Positions 6,038 through 13,798 of a stretch of DNA of 64,000 bases are shown here, piece after piece (position 1 is the first letter of the stretch; the number at the start of each line of letters is the position of its first letter). Location of the stretch: the NCBI GenBank assembly GCA_038198775.1, contig JBBPZV010000038.1, positions 1-64,000 of the forward strand, given 5' to 3'. Source of the DNA: JACCYJ01 sp038198775. GTDB taxonomy: Bacteria; Actinomycetota; Actinomycetes; Propionibacteriales; Nocardioidaceae. Below the pieces are notes generated by a model, which was not told where the DNA came from, searched no databases, and was given only the letters and a program-made list of their open reading frames with translations. A program made the position numbers and the translations under genes.

Positions 6038-8977
6038 TCAACCGCTCGGTGACGCCGTCGGCGTCGGCGGCGTGGCCGAGCCGGTCTGGTTGGCCAGAGC
6101 CTGCTGTGCCTGTTGCACCAGCGCGTTCATCTCGTCGATCCGCTGCTGGTAGAGCCCGAGGTTCGGCGGTGACTCCGCCAGCGCCGCCTGCGCCTGCTGG
6201 TACTTCTGCTGCGCCTGGTTGAGCAGGTCGGACACGTTGCCGGTGCCGCTCTGCCCCCCGCCGGGCTGGCCGCCGCCCCCGGACGGGGGCGCGCTGCCGA
6301 GGGCCGATCGCAGCGCCTGATTCAGGTTCTGGCCGTACCCGACGTCCTCTCCGAACGAGGCGATGACGAACTGCAGCAGCGGGTACGACCCTTCGGTCGC
6401 GGTGCGCCGGGTGTAGACCGGCTGCACGTACAGGAGCTTCTCGCCCACCGGCAGCGTCAGCAGGTTGCCGAACAGCACCTGGGTGCCGGCCTGCTTGAAG
6501 GCCAGCAGCGCAGCGGTGACGCCGGTGTCGGTCTGGAACTGGTTGGCGATCTGGCTCGGCCCCGACACCGAGGTGTCGGTCGGCAGCTGCAGGATCTGCA
6601 GCGACCCGTAGCCGCCGTCGGAGGTCGGGGTGGGGTCGGCCGCCTCGGAGTTCACGGAGAAGAAGGCCGCCAGGTTCTGCCGGCTGTTCGGCAGGTAGAC
6701 GCTGGTCAGCGAGAACTTCGGCGCCGTCTCACCGGGCCGCTGGACCGACAGGTAGAACGGCGGCTGCAGCGAGTTCGTCGTGGACGGGTCCTCGGGGATC
6801 TTCCAGCGCTGGTCGCCCTGGTAGAAGACCTGCGGGTCGGTCACGTGATAGGTGCTGAGGATGTCGCGCTGCACCTTGAACAGGTCCTCGGGATAGCGCA
6901 TGTGGGCCAGCAGGGCCGGCGAGATCGCCGACCGGGGCTGCACCACCCCCGGGAACACGCCCTCCCAGGCCTGCAGCACCGGGTCGCTCTGATCCCACGC
7001 GTACAAGGTCACCGTGCCGTTGTAGGCATCGACGGCCGCCTTGACCGAGTTGCGGATGTAGTTGATCTGGTCGTTCGGCAACGCGGCGTACGACCCCTGG
7101 TCGGTGAGCGAGTCCGACGTCGCGTCGCGCAGGCTGGTCAGCTGCGACATCGGGTAGGCGCTGCTCGTGGTGTAGGCGTCGACGATCCACACGATGCGTC
7201 CGTCGACCACGGCGGGATAGCTGTTGCCGTCGACGGTCAGCCACGGCGCGACCTGGGACACCCGCTGGCGCGGGTCGCGGTCGTAGAGGATCTTCGAGTC
7301 GCCGTTGACCCGGCCGGACAGCAAGATGTTCGGCTCCCCGAACTTCAGCGCGTACAACGCCTCGTTGAACAGTCCCCCGACCGGTACGCCGCCGGCGCCG
7401 TCATAGGTCGTCGTGGCGGCGCTGGTCTCGTTGGAGGTGCCCTGCGGCTGGTCGACCTCGATGGGAGAGGCGCCCGGCGGCTGCCCGACGATCGAGTAGT
7501 CGGGGGAGTTCTCGCCGAAGTAGATGCGCGGCTGGGTGATCCGCAGCGACGGCTCGCTGGCCTGCGGGGGCAGGTTGCTCACCGACCACACCGGCTGCCC
7601 CAGGGGGGAGCGCTGGTTGCCGAACGCCGCCACCACGCCGAGGCCGTGGGTGTAGATGGTGTGGTCGTTGTTCCAGTTGCGCTGGCTGGGCTGCAGCCCG
7701 TTGAGGTTGAGCTCGCGCGCCGCGATCACCATGTCCTGCGGTTGCGGGCTGCCGGTGACCGGGTAGCGGTCCACGTCGAGGGTGTCGGGCATCGAGTAGT
7801 AGCCGCGGACCTGCTGCAGCTGCTCGAAGGCGGGTGACACCAGCGTCGGGTCCAGCAGCCGGGTGCCCGGCGTCGCCTCCGCGGCCTTGTTCAGCTGAGC
7901 CGCCGACAGGTTGGTCTGGGCGTCGTAGTTGGTCAGCGCGGCGTTCGCCACCCCGTACGCCGCCCGGGTCGCGGCGATGTTCCGGGCGATGTACGGCCCC
8001 TCCCTGTCCGGCTCCGAGGGCTTGACCTGGAACGACTGCATCACCGCCGGCCAGATTCCACCGATGAGCACCGCGGACAGCACCAGCAGCCCCAGCCCGA
8101 TGCCCGGCAGCAGCAGCGAGCGCTGCACGACGTTGGCGAAGAACAACAGCGCGGTGATCACCGCGATGACCAGCAGGATGTTCTTGGAGGTGATGCGGGC
8201 GTGGGCGTCGGTGTAGCCGATGCCGGTGAACAGCCCGCCGTCGGAGATGGCCAGGCCGTACCGGTCGAACCAGTACGCCACCGCCTTCAACAACATGAAC
8301 AGTCCCACCAGCACCGACAGGTGAGCCTGTGCCAGCGAGGACACCCGGTTGCGGCCTTCCAGCGTGATGCCGCCGTAGACGTAGTGGGTGGCGGCAGCCG
8401 CCAGGATGCACACGACCAGCAGCATGAAGCCGTACGACAGCAGGAACCGGAACCACGGGTAGTCGAAGACGAAGAAGCCGATGTCCTTGCCGAAGTAGAC
8501 GTCGGGCTGGCCGAACGCCACGGCGTGGCGCCACAGCAGGTACTGCTGCCAGTGCCCGGAGGCGATGGAGCCGGCGACCACCCCCAACACGAGGAAGAGC
8601 CCCGCGAGCAGCCGGCCACGTGCCGGTGCGATGACCTCGCGGTAGCGAGCGACCGGGTCGAGCCGACGCGGGCGGACCGCGAGCAGCGGCTGCAACCGGT
8701 AGGCGATGACGACGTTGGCGACCACGGCCCCGGCGAAGAGTCCTCCGAGGACGACGAACAGCAGCACCTTGGTCGTGAGCAGCGTCGTGAACACCCCGGA
8801 GTAGCCAACCGACCTGAACCACAACCGGTCGGTCCACACCCCGGTGAAGACGGCTACCAGGAACACCAGTGCGCCGAGCGTGAGCAGGGTCGGCAGCAGC
8901 ACACGGCGGCGGCGACCGCCGCTCGGCTGCCGGGAGGGAGGCTCGGTGACCTCCGCGGGTTCGAACTCTTCTGCCAC
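6038..8977 (-). CDS. UPF0182 family membrane protein
   Basis: A 979-residue protein of the UPF0182 family, widespread in actinobacteria and of unknown function. After a short acidic, proline-rich N-terminus and RRRR come about seven membrane segments in the first third (for example LLPTLLTLGALVFLVAVFTGV, RLLAGLFLVLGVVAG), followed by a very large extracytoplasmic domain and a Gln/Ala-rich coiled-coil tail ending in a Pro/Thr/Ser stretch. The GTG at 8977 is chosen because it starts right after the adjacent gene's stop; the longer upstream frame covers that gene. Downstream of the PPA1309 and PDZ genes, it likely shares their transcript. M. tuberculosis Rv3193c is the corresponding gene. Confidence 0.9.
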   Translation of the reverse strand: MAEEFEPAEVTEPPSRQPSGGRRRRVLLPTLLTLGALVFLVAVFTGVWTDRLWFRSVGYSGVFTTLLTTKVLLFVVLGGLFAGAVVANVVIAYRLQPLLAVRPRRLDPVARYREVIAPARGRLLAGLFLVLGVVAGSIASGHWQQYLLWRHAVAFGQPDVYFGKDIGFFVFDYPWFRFLLSYGFMLLVVCILAAAATHYVYGGITLEGRNRVSSLAQAHLSVLVGLFMLLKAVAYWFDRYGLAISDGGLFTGIGYTDAHARITSKNILLVIAVITALLFFANVVQRSLLLPGIGLGLLVLSAVLIGGIWPAVMQSFQVKPSEPDREGPYIARNIAATRAAYGVANAALTNYDAQTNLSAAQLNKAAEATPGTRLLDPTLVSPAFEQLQQVRGYYSMPDTLDVDRYPVTGSPQPQDMVIAARELNLNGLQPSQRNWNNDHTIYTHGLGVVAAFGNQRSPLGQPVWSVSNLPPQASEPSLRITQPRIYFGENSPDYSIVGQPPGASPIEVDQPQGTSNETSAATTTYDGAGGVPVGGLFNEALYALKFGEPNILLSGRVNGDSKILYDRDPRQRVSQVAPWLTVDGNSYPAVVDGRIVWIVDAYTTSSAYPMSQLTSLRDATSDSLTDQGSYAALPNDQINYIRNSVKAAVDAYNGTVTLYAWDQSDPVLQAWEGVFPGVVQPRSAISPALLAHMRYPEDLFKVQRDILSTYHVTDPQVFYQGDQRWKIPEDPSTTNSLQPPFYLSVQRPGETAPKFSLTSVYLPNSRQNLAAFFSVNSEAADPTPTSDGGYGSLQILQLPTDTSVSGPSQIANQFQTDTGVTAALLAFKQAGTQVLFGNLLTLPVGEKLLYVQPVYTRRTATEGSYPLLQFVIASFGEDVGYGQNLNQALRSALGSAPPSGGGGQPGGGQSGTGNVSDLLNQAQQKYQQAQAALAESPPNLGLYQQRIDEMNALVQQAQQALANQTGSATPPTPTASPSG

Positions 8978-8981
8978 GGCC

Positions 8982-9527
8982 TCAGTCTTCCAGGGTGCCG
9001 GCGAGCAGGCTGAGCAAGCCGGGAACGAGGTCGGGACCGTCCAGGACGGCGTCGTCGCAGTCGTACGCCCGCATCCGCACCGCACAGTGGCCGTGCCCGT
9101 CGCGGGTCACGGCCGCGACGAGGCGGACCTCCTGCCGGTCGGGGTGCTCGGCGGGCACCCGCTCCAGGTCGGCGTCCTCGTCCAGGAGCCGCTGCTCGGT
9201 CCCGGTCGGCAGCACCACCCGCTCGAGCGCGGCGGCGCAGCCGGCGACCCGCGGAGGCCAGCAGATCTCGGCGAGGAGCCGCTCGAGTTGGCGCGCGGCC
9301 ACGTCCTCCTGCTCGACCGGCGTGAACGTCGCGGCGGCGGACAGGTTCGAGCCGAGACGGGCGGCCAGGGCGGGCTCGGCGGTGACCAGCTCCTGGGTGG
9401 GAACCAGCGCGTACAGCCGGGACGGTTGGTCCCAACCGGCGGCCGCGACGTGCGCCTCGATCTCGAGCACCGTGCGCCGCAGCCGCGTGTCCTCGGCGTT
9501 CCCGTCGGCTCGGGCCGCCTCAGCCAC
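8982..9527 (-). CDS. PPA1309 family protein
   Basis: A 181-residue soluble protein of the actinobacterial PPA1309 family, function unknown. Recognisable parts are the N-terminal helix TRLRRTVLEIEAHVAAAGWDQPSRLYALVPT, given here in pieces as VLEIEAHVAAAGWDQP and RLYALVPT, a middle segment QLERLLAEICWPP, and VRMRAYDCDDAVLDG close to the end. The GTG start overlaps the last eight bases of the PDZ-protease gene, and the UPF0182 gene follows after four bases, so the three form one translationally coupled operon. This order is kept in many actinobacteria. Confidence 0.85.
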   Translation of the reverse strand: MAEAARADGNAEDTRLRRTVLEIEAHVAAAGWDQPSRLYALVPTQELVTAEPALAARLGSNLSAAATFTPVEQEDVAARQLERLLAEICWPPRVAGCAAALERVVLPTGTEQRLLDEDADLERVPAEHPDRQEVRLVAAVTRDGHGHCAVRMRAYDCDDAVLDGPDLVPGLLSLLAGTLED

Positions 9528-10578
9528 AGGTCGGCACGTTCGCGTTGCGGTTCTGGTCGATCGCCTCCAGCGAGGAGATCGCCTGGCTCAGCGAGGTGAT
9601 CTTGACCAGCCTCAGCTGCACGAAGTTGACGTCGGCCCCCAGCGCCTCGGCACAGTTGGCGGCCGGTGCCAAGAAGACGGTCGCCCCCGCGTCCTGCGCC
9701 GCCGCCATCTTCTGCTGGATCCCCCCGATCGGCCCAACCGTGCCGTCGGCGGCGATCTCCCCCGTTCCCGCGACCGACTGCCCGCCGGTCAGCGACCCGG
9801 GCGTGAGCTTGTCGTAGATCGCCAGCGCGAACATGGTGCCGGCGCTCGGTCCACCGATCCGGGAACTCACGTTGTAGACCACGTTGACCGGGAAGTCGTA
9901 GCCGGCGCCCAAGCCGATGCCCACGCGTGGCAGGGAGGCGTTCTGCGGGTCCGCGACTGTGGTGACCCGCACGCTCCGCTGCGCCCCGTTGCGCTCGATC
10001 CCCAGCGTCACGGTGTCGCCGGGCTTGCGCGCGGTGACGGCCTTGACCACGTCCTCGGGCGTGGTGACCGGGGTGCCGTCCACGGACCGGACCCGGTCCC
10101 CCGGCTGCAGGACACCGGCCGCCGGCCCGTCGGAGGTCACCGAGGTCACCCTCACGTACGCCGGAACCTGGTAGCCGGCCGCGGTGAGCCCGGCCACCTC
10201 GGAGGTGAGCTGCGAGCCGGACATCTGCGCCTGTGTCTGCTGCTGCGACTGCGCGACGGTCTGGTCGGGCGGGTAGATCAGGTCGCGAGGCAGGATCGCC
10301 GAGTCACCGTCGAACCAAGCCTGGAAGGCCTGCGCCAGGCCAACCTTGGCGTCCGGCCGCGTCACCGACACGGTGGTCAGCGCCAGCGACCCGGTGGTGG
10401 GATAGGTCTTCACGCCGGGGCCGAAGCCGATCAGCGGCTTGCCCGCGGTCGTGGCGAGGGTGTCCAACGTCGGTCCCGGCTGCAGCGTCACGTACGGGAC
10501 CGGAAGCAAGAAGGCGGCGCTCACCAGCACCACCAGCAGCAACGAGGCGACCGTCAGCGTCGCTGCTCGCCGCGTCAT
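9520..10578 (-). CDS. PDZ and Lon-type (S16) secreted/membrane protease, YlbL family
   Basis: A 352-residue protein with one N-terminal membrane anchor (LLLVVLVSAAFLLPVPYV), a PDZ domain at about 130-210 (VTSDGPAAGVLQPGDRVRSVDG) and a C-terminal Lon-like serine protease domain. The catalytic Ser is in GGPSAGTMFAL and the Lys of the Ser-Lys dyad in IGGIQQKMAAA. The topology places the protease outside the membrane. In Bacillus YlbL degrades the cell-division inhibitor YneA during recovery from DNA damage; whether that holds here is inference. Equivalent of Rv3194c. First gene of the three-gene operon. Confidence 0.9.
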   Translation of the reverse strand: MTRRAATLTVASLLLVVLVSAAFLLPVPYVTLQPGPTLDTLATTAGKPLIGFGPGVKTYPTTGSLALTTVSVTRPDAKVGLAQAFQAWFDGDSAILPRDLIYPPDQTVAQSQQQTQAQMSGSQLTSEVAGLTAAGYQVPAYVRVTSVTSDGPAAGVLQPGDRVRSVDGTPVTTPEDVVKAVTARKPGDTVTLGIERNGAQRSVRVTTVADPQNASLPRVGIGLGAGYDFPVNVVYNVSSRIGGPSAGTMFALAIYDKLTPGSLTGGQSVAGTGEIAADGTVGPIGGIQQKMAAAQDAGATVFLAPAANCAEALGADVNFVQLRLVKITSLSQAISSLEAIDQNRNANVPTCG

Positions 10579-10590
10579 GCGGCCATTTTG

Positions 10591-10863
10591 TCACCGCCGG
10601 CCAACCTCGCTCACACGCCGGCGCTGCGACGGCCGGACGCGGACGCCGCTGGGACGATCGGGCACCTGGCCGGCGAGGTGGCGAGCGCGGACCGGCACCG
10701 GCCGGGTCAGGGCGCGTTCCAGGCGCCGCTGCTCCTCCTGCTCGTCCACCCGCGGCCGGGTCCGGCTCCGACCCGCCCACGTGGCCCATCCCATCGCCAC
10801 CGCGGTCACCGCGAGCGGCGGCACCAGCCACAGCAGGATCTGCACACAGGTCAGCGTATTCAA
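10591..10863 (-). CDS. Small single-pass membrane protein, unknown
   Basis: About 90 residues: one N-terminal membrane helix (ILLWLVPPLAVTAVAMGWA) followed by a strongly basic, Arg-rich cytoplasmic tail with an acidic EQEEQRRLE patch. No known domain. It fills the gap between moaE and the PDZ-protease gene in the same direction. The first codon is TTG at 10863, with GTG at 10845 as an alternative; neither has a convincing ribosome binding site. A membrane segment followed by charged sequence and the tight fit to both neighbours are the case for it being real. Confidence 0.6.
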   Translation of the reverse strand: MNTLTCVQILLWLVPPLAVTAVAMGWATWAGRSRTRPRVDEQEEQRRLERALTRPVPVRARHLAGQVPDRPSGVRVRPSQRRRVSEVGRR

Positions 10864-10890
10864 CGGCGCTGCCTTGGCCGAGAGGCCACG

Positions 10891-11340
10891 CTAGGGCGTT
10901 CCGACCCATTCGCTGGTTCCGTCGTCAAAGCGCTGCAGCTTCCAGATGGGGACGCCGTCCTTCAGCTCGTCGATCAGCGCCCGGCATGCCACGAACGCCT
11001 CCGCCCGGTGCACCGCGCACGCGCCCACGACGACCGCCAGGTCACCGATCTCCAGGGCTCCCACCCGATGCACCGCGGCGACCCCGATCACGTCGTGCCG
11101 GTCCGCCACCGACTCGGCGACCTCCCGCAACCGCCCCCGGGCGCCCGGGTGCGCGGAGTAGGTCAGGGCGCCGACCCGGCGACCGTCGTCGTGGTCGCGC
11201 ACCACGCCGGTGAAGATCGCGATCCCGCCCGCGCGGGCGTCGGCCAGGGCCTCGCGTACCTCCGCCTCGTCGAGGTCGCGCTCGCGCAGGTCGAGCAGCC
11301 GGACCCGGCCAGGCGAGGTGCGGTTCGCGTCATCGGCCAC
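10891..11340 (-). CDS. moaE: Molybdopterin synthase catalytic subunit MoaE
   Basis: A 149-residue large subunit of molybdopterin synthase, which puts two sulfurs, delivered by thiocarboxylated MaoD-type MoaD, into precursor Z (cPMP). Family signatures are IFTGVVRDHDDGRRV, YSAHPGA, VAAVHRVGALEIGD, HRAEAFVACRALID and the final LKDGVPIWKLQ, containing the active-site Lys. The start is the GTG at 11340; the open frame runs far upstream but only as the antisense of the divergent gene. The 28 bases between the two starts must hold both promoters. moeZ at 28.1 kb could supply sulfur to the MoaD partner, which is not in this window. Confidence 0.93.
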   Translation of the reverse strand: MADDANRTSPGRVRLLDLRERDLDEAEVREALADARAGGIAIFTGVVRDHDDGRRVGALTYSAHPGARGRLREVAESVADRHDVIGVAAVHRVGALEIGDLAVVVGACAVHRAEAFVACRALIDELKDGVPIWKLQRFDDGTSEWVGTP

Positions 11341-11368
11341 CCGCGCAGCGTACGAGTACGTTGATGGC

Positions 11369-12682
11369 ATGCCCATCGGAGACAACGACAATCCCGACGA
11401 GCCCGAGGACGAACGTGCCGCCAACCCGTTCGCCGGCACCCCCTTGGAGCAGCTGTTCGGGGCCTTCGGCTCCGGGAAGCTGCCCGACCTCTCACAGCTG
11501 ATGGTGTCGATGCAGTCGATGCTGTCCTCCCCGGCGACCGGCGGTGTGAACTGGGACCTGGCGACGTCGGTGGCGAGGGCGACGGTCGCCCGGCACCCGG
11601 ATCCGACGCCGTCGGCGACGCAGACCGCCGAGGTGGTGGAGGCCGTACGCCTGGCCGAGCACTGGCTGGACGAGGTGACCGACCTCCCCGCCGGCGGCGC
11701 GGCTGCAGCGGCATGGAGCCGAGCCGAGTGGGTGGAGGAGACCCGTGCCACCTGGCAGCAGCTGGTGGAGCCGATCGCCGAACATGTCGTGCGGGCGATG
11801 ACCGAGGCGATGCCGGAGGAGGCGCGCGCGATGGCCGGCCCACTGCTCGGGTTGCTCGGCCAGGCGGGAGGCGCGATGTTCGGCCAGCAGGTCGGCCAGG
11901 CGCTCGGCGAGCTGGCCGGCGAAGTCGTCGGCTCGACCGACGTGGGCCTTCCGCTGGCGCCGGGCGGGAGAGCGGCGCTGCTGCCGGTCAACGTCGCGGA
12001 GTTCGGCAGCGGGCTCGGGCAGCCGGAGTCGGATGTCGTGCTGTACCTGGCGCTGCGTGAGTGCGCCCACCAGCGGTTGTTCGCCGGCGTGCCGTGGCTG
12101 CGGGCCCACCTGCTGGGGGCGGTCGAGGAGTTCGGGCGCGGTACCCGCATCGACGTGGGACGGATCGAGGCCGGAATCGCCGACATCGACCCGACAAATC
12201 CGCAGGCCCTGCAGGAGGCGCTCAGCGGCGGCCTGTTCGAGCCCGAGCGGACCGCCGGCCAGCAGGCTGCGCTGGATCGGCTGGAGACCGCGCTGGCGTT
12301 GGTCGAGGGCTGGGTGGACGACGTCGTCACCCAGGCGACGAAGGACCGGATGCCCGCTGCCCCGGCGCTGCGCGAGGCCGTACGCCGCCGACGGGCGGCG
12401 GGTGGGCCGGCGGAGCAGACCTTCGCCTCACTCGTGGGCCTGGAGCTGCGGCCGCGCCGGTTGCGTGACGCCGCGAACCTGTGGGCGGCGCTGCGAGACC
12501 GCCAGGGCCGAGCGGTCCGGGACGCGGTGTGGATGCACCCCGATCTCGCGCCGGGCGCCGACGACCTGGACGACCCGATCGGCTTCGCCGGCCGAGACCA
12601 CACGCTCGCGGGGACCGCCGGATCCGACTTCGACGCGGCCCTGGGACAGCTGCTCGACGAGGAGGACCGCTCCGACGGCTAA
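11369..12682 (+). CDS. DUF2342 / zincin_2 'putative hydrolase' family protein
   Basis: A 437-residue protein of the DUF2342 family often labelled zinc-dependent metalloprotease or F420-associated hydrolase. An acidic N-terminus (GDNDNPDEPEDE) leads to NPFAGTPLEQLFGAFG, a helical middle with GPLLGLLGQAGGAMFGQQVG, and the core LALRECAHQRLFAGVPWLR at about 226-244. In a zincin this would be HExxH, but the first His is Arg, so metal binding is doubtful. Starts at ATG 11369; an upstream in-frame extension is antisense to moaE. Its stop overlaps the stop of the convergent YgjP-like gene. Confidence 0.8.
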   Translation: MPIGDNDNPDEPEDERAANPFAGTPLEQLFGAFGSGKLPDLSQLMVSMQSMLSSPATGGVNWDLATSVARATVARHPDPTPSATQTAEVVEAVRLAEHWLDEVTDLPAGGAAAAAWSRAEWVEETRATWQQLVEPIAEHVVRAMTEAMPEEARAMAGPLLGLLGQAGGAMFGQQVGQALGELAGEVVGSTDVGLPLAPGGRAALLPVNVAEFGSGLGQPESDVVLYLALRECAHQRLFAGVPWLRAHLLGAVEEFGRGTRIDVGRIEAGIADIDPTNPQALQEALSGGLFEPERTAGQQAALDRLETALALVEGWVDDVVTQATKDRMPAAPALREAVRRRRAAGGPAEQTFASLVGLELRPRRLRDAANLWAALRDRQGRAVRDAVWMHPDLAPGADDLDDPIGFAGRDHTLAGTAGSDFDAALGQLLDEEDRSDG

Positions 12683-13212
12683 TCGAGGCCGGCGGCGGCA
12701 CCGAAACCCTCGAGGTATCCGCGGGCGCGTTCGGTCCGGTCGAAGCGCTCGACCCAGGCCCAGAAGTCCGGGCCGTGCCCGGGCACCAGCAGGTGAGCGA
12801 GCTCGTGCAGCAACACGTAGTCGACGACCCAGGGCGGCAGGCCCCGCAACCGGCTCGACAGCCGGATCGACCTGTCACCGATCGTGCAGGAACCCCACCG
12901 CAAGCGCTGGTTGTCCACCCAGCGGACCGTCGCCGGCTTGGCCAGCCCGTCCAGGTAGCGCGTGGACAGCTCGGTGGCCCGAGCGGCCAGCACCGCGTCA
13001 CTGGGAGCCCGGCGTCGGGCCCGTTGCTCCAGCCGCCGCACCATCGTCTCGACCCACTCCGACTCCTCCGCCTGGCTCATGCGCGCCGGCAGCAGCACGA
13101 CCACGGTGTCACCCTCCTGATATGCGCCGACCGTACGGCGGCGCCGAGTGCTGCGGCGCACCTCGACCTTCGGCCGGGCACGGTCGGGTCCTTCGCCGCG
13201 CGAGGTTGTCAT
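12679..13212 (-). CDS. YgjP-like M48-type metallopeptidase (DUF45)
   Basis: A 177-residue protein with the YgjP/WSS1-like metallopeptidase domain. RLRWGSCT (the RWGSC motif) comes before LPPWVVDYVLLHELAHLL, in which HELAH is the zinc site, and VPGHGPDFWAWVERF provides the third ligand. The N-terminal basic region RRSTRRRRTV followed by a small beta sheet is usual. ATG 13212 is chosen because upstream sequence is the non-coding DnaA-box region. Function in actinobacteria is not established; protease activity is inferred from the zinc site. Confidence 0.88.
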   Translation of the reverse strand: MTTSRGEGPDRARPKVEVRRSTRRRRTVGAYQEGDTVVVLLPARMSQAEESEWVETMVRRLEQRARRRAPSDAVLAARATELSTRYLDGLAKPATVRWVDNQRLRWGSCTIGDRSIRLSSRLRGLPPWVVDYVLLHELAHLLVPGHGPDFWAWVERFDRTERARGYLEGFGAAAGLD

Positions 13213-13254
13213 CAGCGCACCGTAGCGCCGCCGAACTTTTCTCCCCGGAATCTG

Positions 13255-13419
13255 TTGTCCACAGGGCGTGGACGATCGTTTTGCCTGCTCGTGACGGTCG
13301 GCGGTCACCCGTCCGGCGGTTCCAACCCCAGCCCCGTCCCCAGAGCCCTCGTGACTTCTCCACACCCTCTGCGGGGCGCTCCACACCTCGTCCACAGCGC
13401 CGTCCACAGGGGTGGACAA
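13255..13419. promoter_or_regulatory. Cluster of DnaA-box-like sites in a 383-bp non-coding gap
   Basis: The non-coding region 13213-13595 contains TTGTCCACA (13255-13263, exact match to the actinobacterial DnaA box), TTCTCCACA (13356-13364), TCGTCCACA (13388-13396), CCGTCCACA (13400-13408) and, inverted, GGTGGACAA (13411-13419), plus weaker TCGTCCACG-type and CGCTCCACA copies. Four exact TCCACA cores in the same direction within 155 bases are far more than chance. dnaA and dnaN are absent, so this is not a canonical origin. It could titrate DnaA or make the flanking genes DnaA-responsive. Confidence 0.5.
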
Positions 13420-13595
13420 CCGGTCGTTGACGGCCCTCCGGCGTGGGTCCTAGCGTGGGCGGCACGTGCCCCCGGAGAGCGGCGGCGGCGTCCGCAAGGG
13501 GAAGGCGGGCGCCGACCACCGGCTCCGGGGGTCGCTGCCGTAGGGTGACGGGCCACGCGCCAGGGTGGCGGCGGCACGACAGTTTGGAGTACCTC

Positions 13596-13754
13596 ATGGC
13601 GGAGACGTGGAGCGGTGAGTTCTACTGCGTGAAGTGCAAGGACAAGCGAGAGGCCTCCGGCGAGGTGCAGGTCAACGACAAGGGCACCCGCATGGCGAAG
13701 GCCAAGTGCCCGGTCTGCGGCACCAACCTCAACCGCATCCTCGGCAGGGCCTGA
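13596..13754 (+). CDS. DUF5679 zinc-ribbon mini-protein
   Basis: A 52-residue protein with two CxxC knuckles (C11/C14 in YCVKCKDK and C38/C41 in KCPVCGTNLNR), the pattern of the actinobacterial DUF5679 family. It presumably binds one zinc ion. Function unknown; the family looks like a small nucleic-acid or protein-binding ribbon. TTGGAGT a few bases before ATG 13596 serves as the ribosome site. The ABC1 kinase gene starts 44 bases downstream on the same strand. Confidence 0.85.
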   Translation: MAETWSGEFYCVKCKDKREASGEVQVNDKGTRMAKAKCPVCGTNLNRILGRA

Positions 13755-13798
13755 GAGGTTCCCGGGCGCGTTCTCGGGCGACCCGGGACAATGGTCAG

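Noticed and set aside
5943..6152. Open frame starting with MNLRPLGYEPSELP on the plus strand
   Set aside because: The first part is the antisense of the tRNA-fMet gene; such peptides are a frequent annotation artefact.
8995..11364. 789-codon plus-strand frame over the PPA1309, PDZ-protease and moaE genes
   Set aside because: It is antisense to three well supported genes and its composition (Arg/Pro/Ser/Ala) is the usual shadow of GC-rich coding DNA.
10891..12603. 570-codon minus-strand frame
   Set aside because: Only the last 149 codons (MoaE) show conserved sequence; the rest is antisense to the DUF2342 gene.
13213..13595. Chromosome origin (oriC)
   Set aside because: DnaA boxes are present, but dnaA, dnaN, an AT-rich unwinding element and other origin genes are not.
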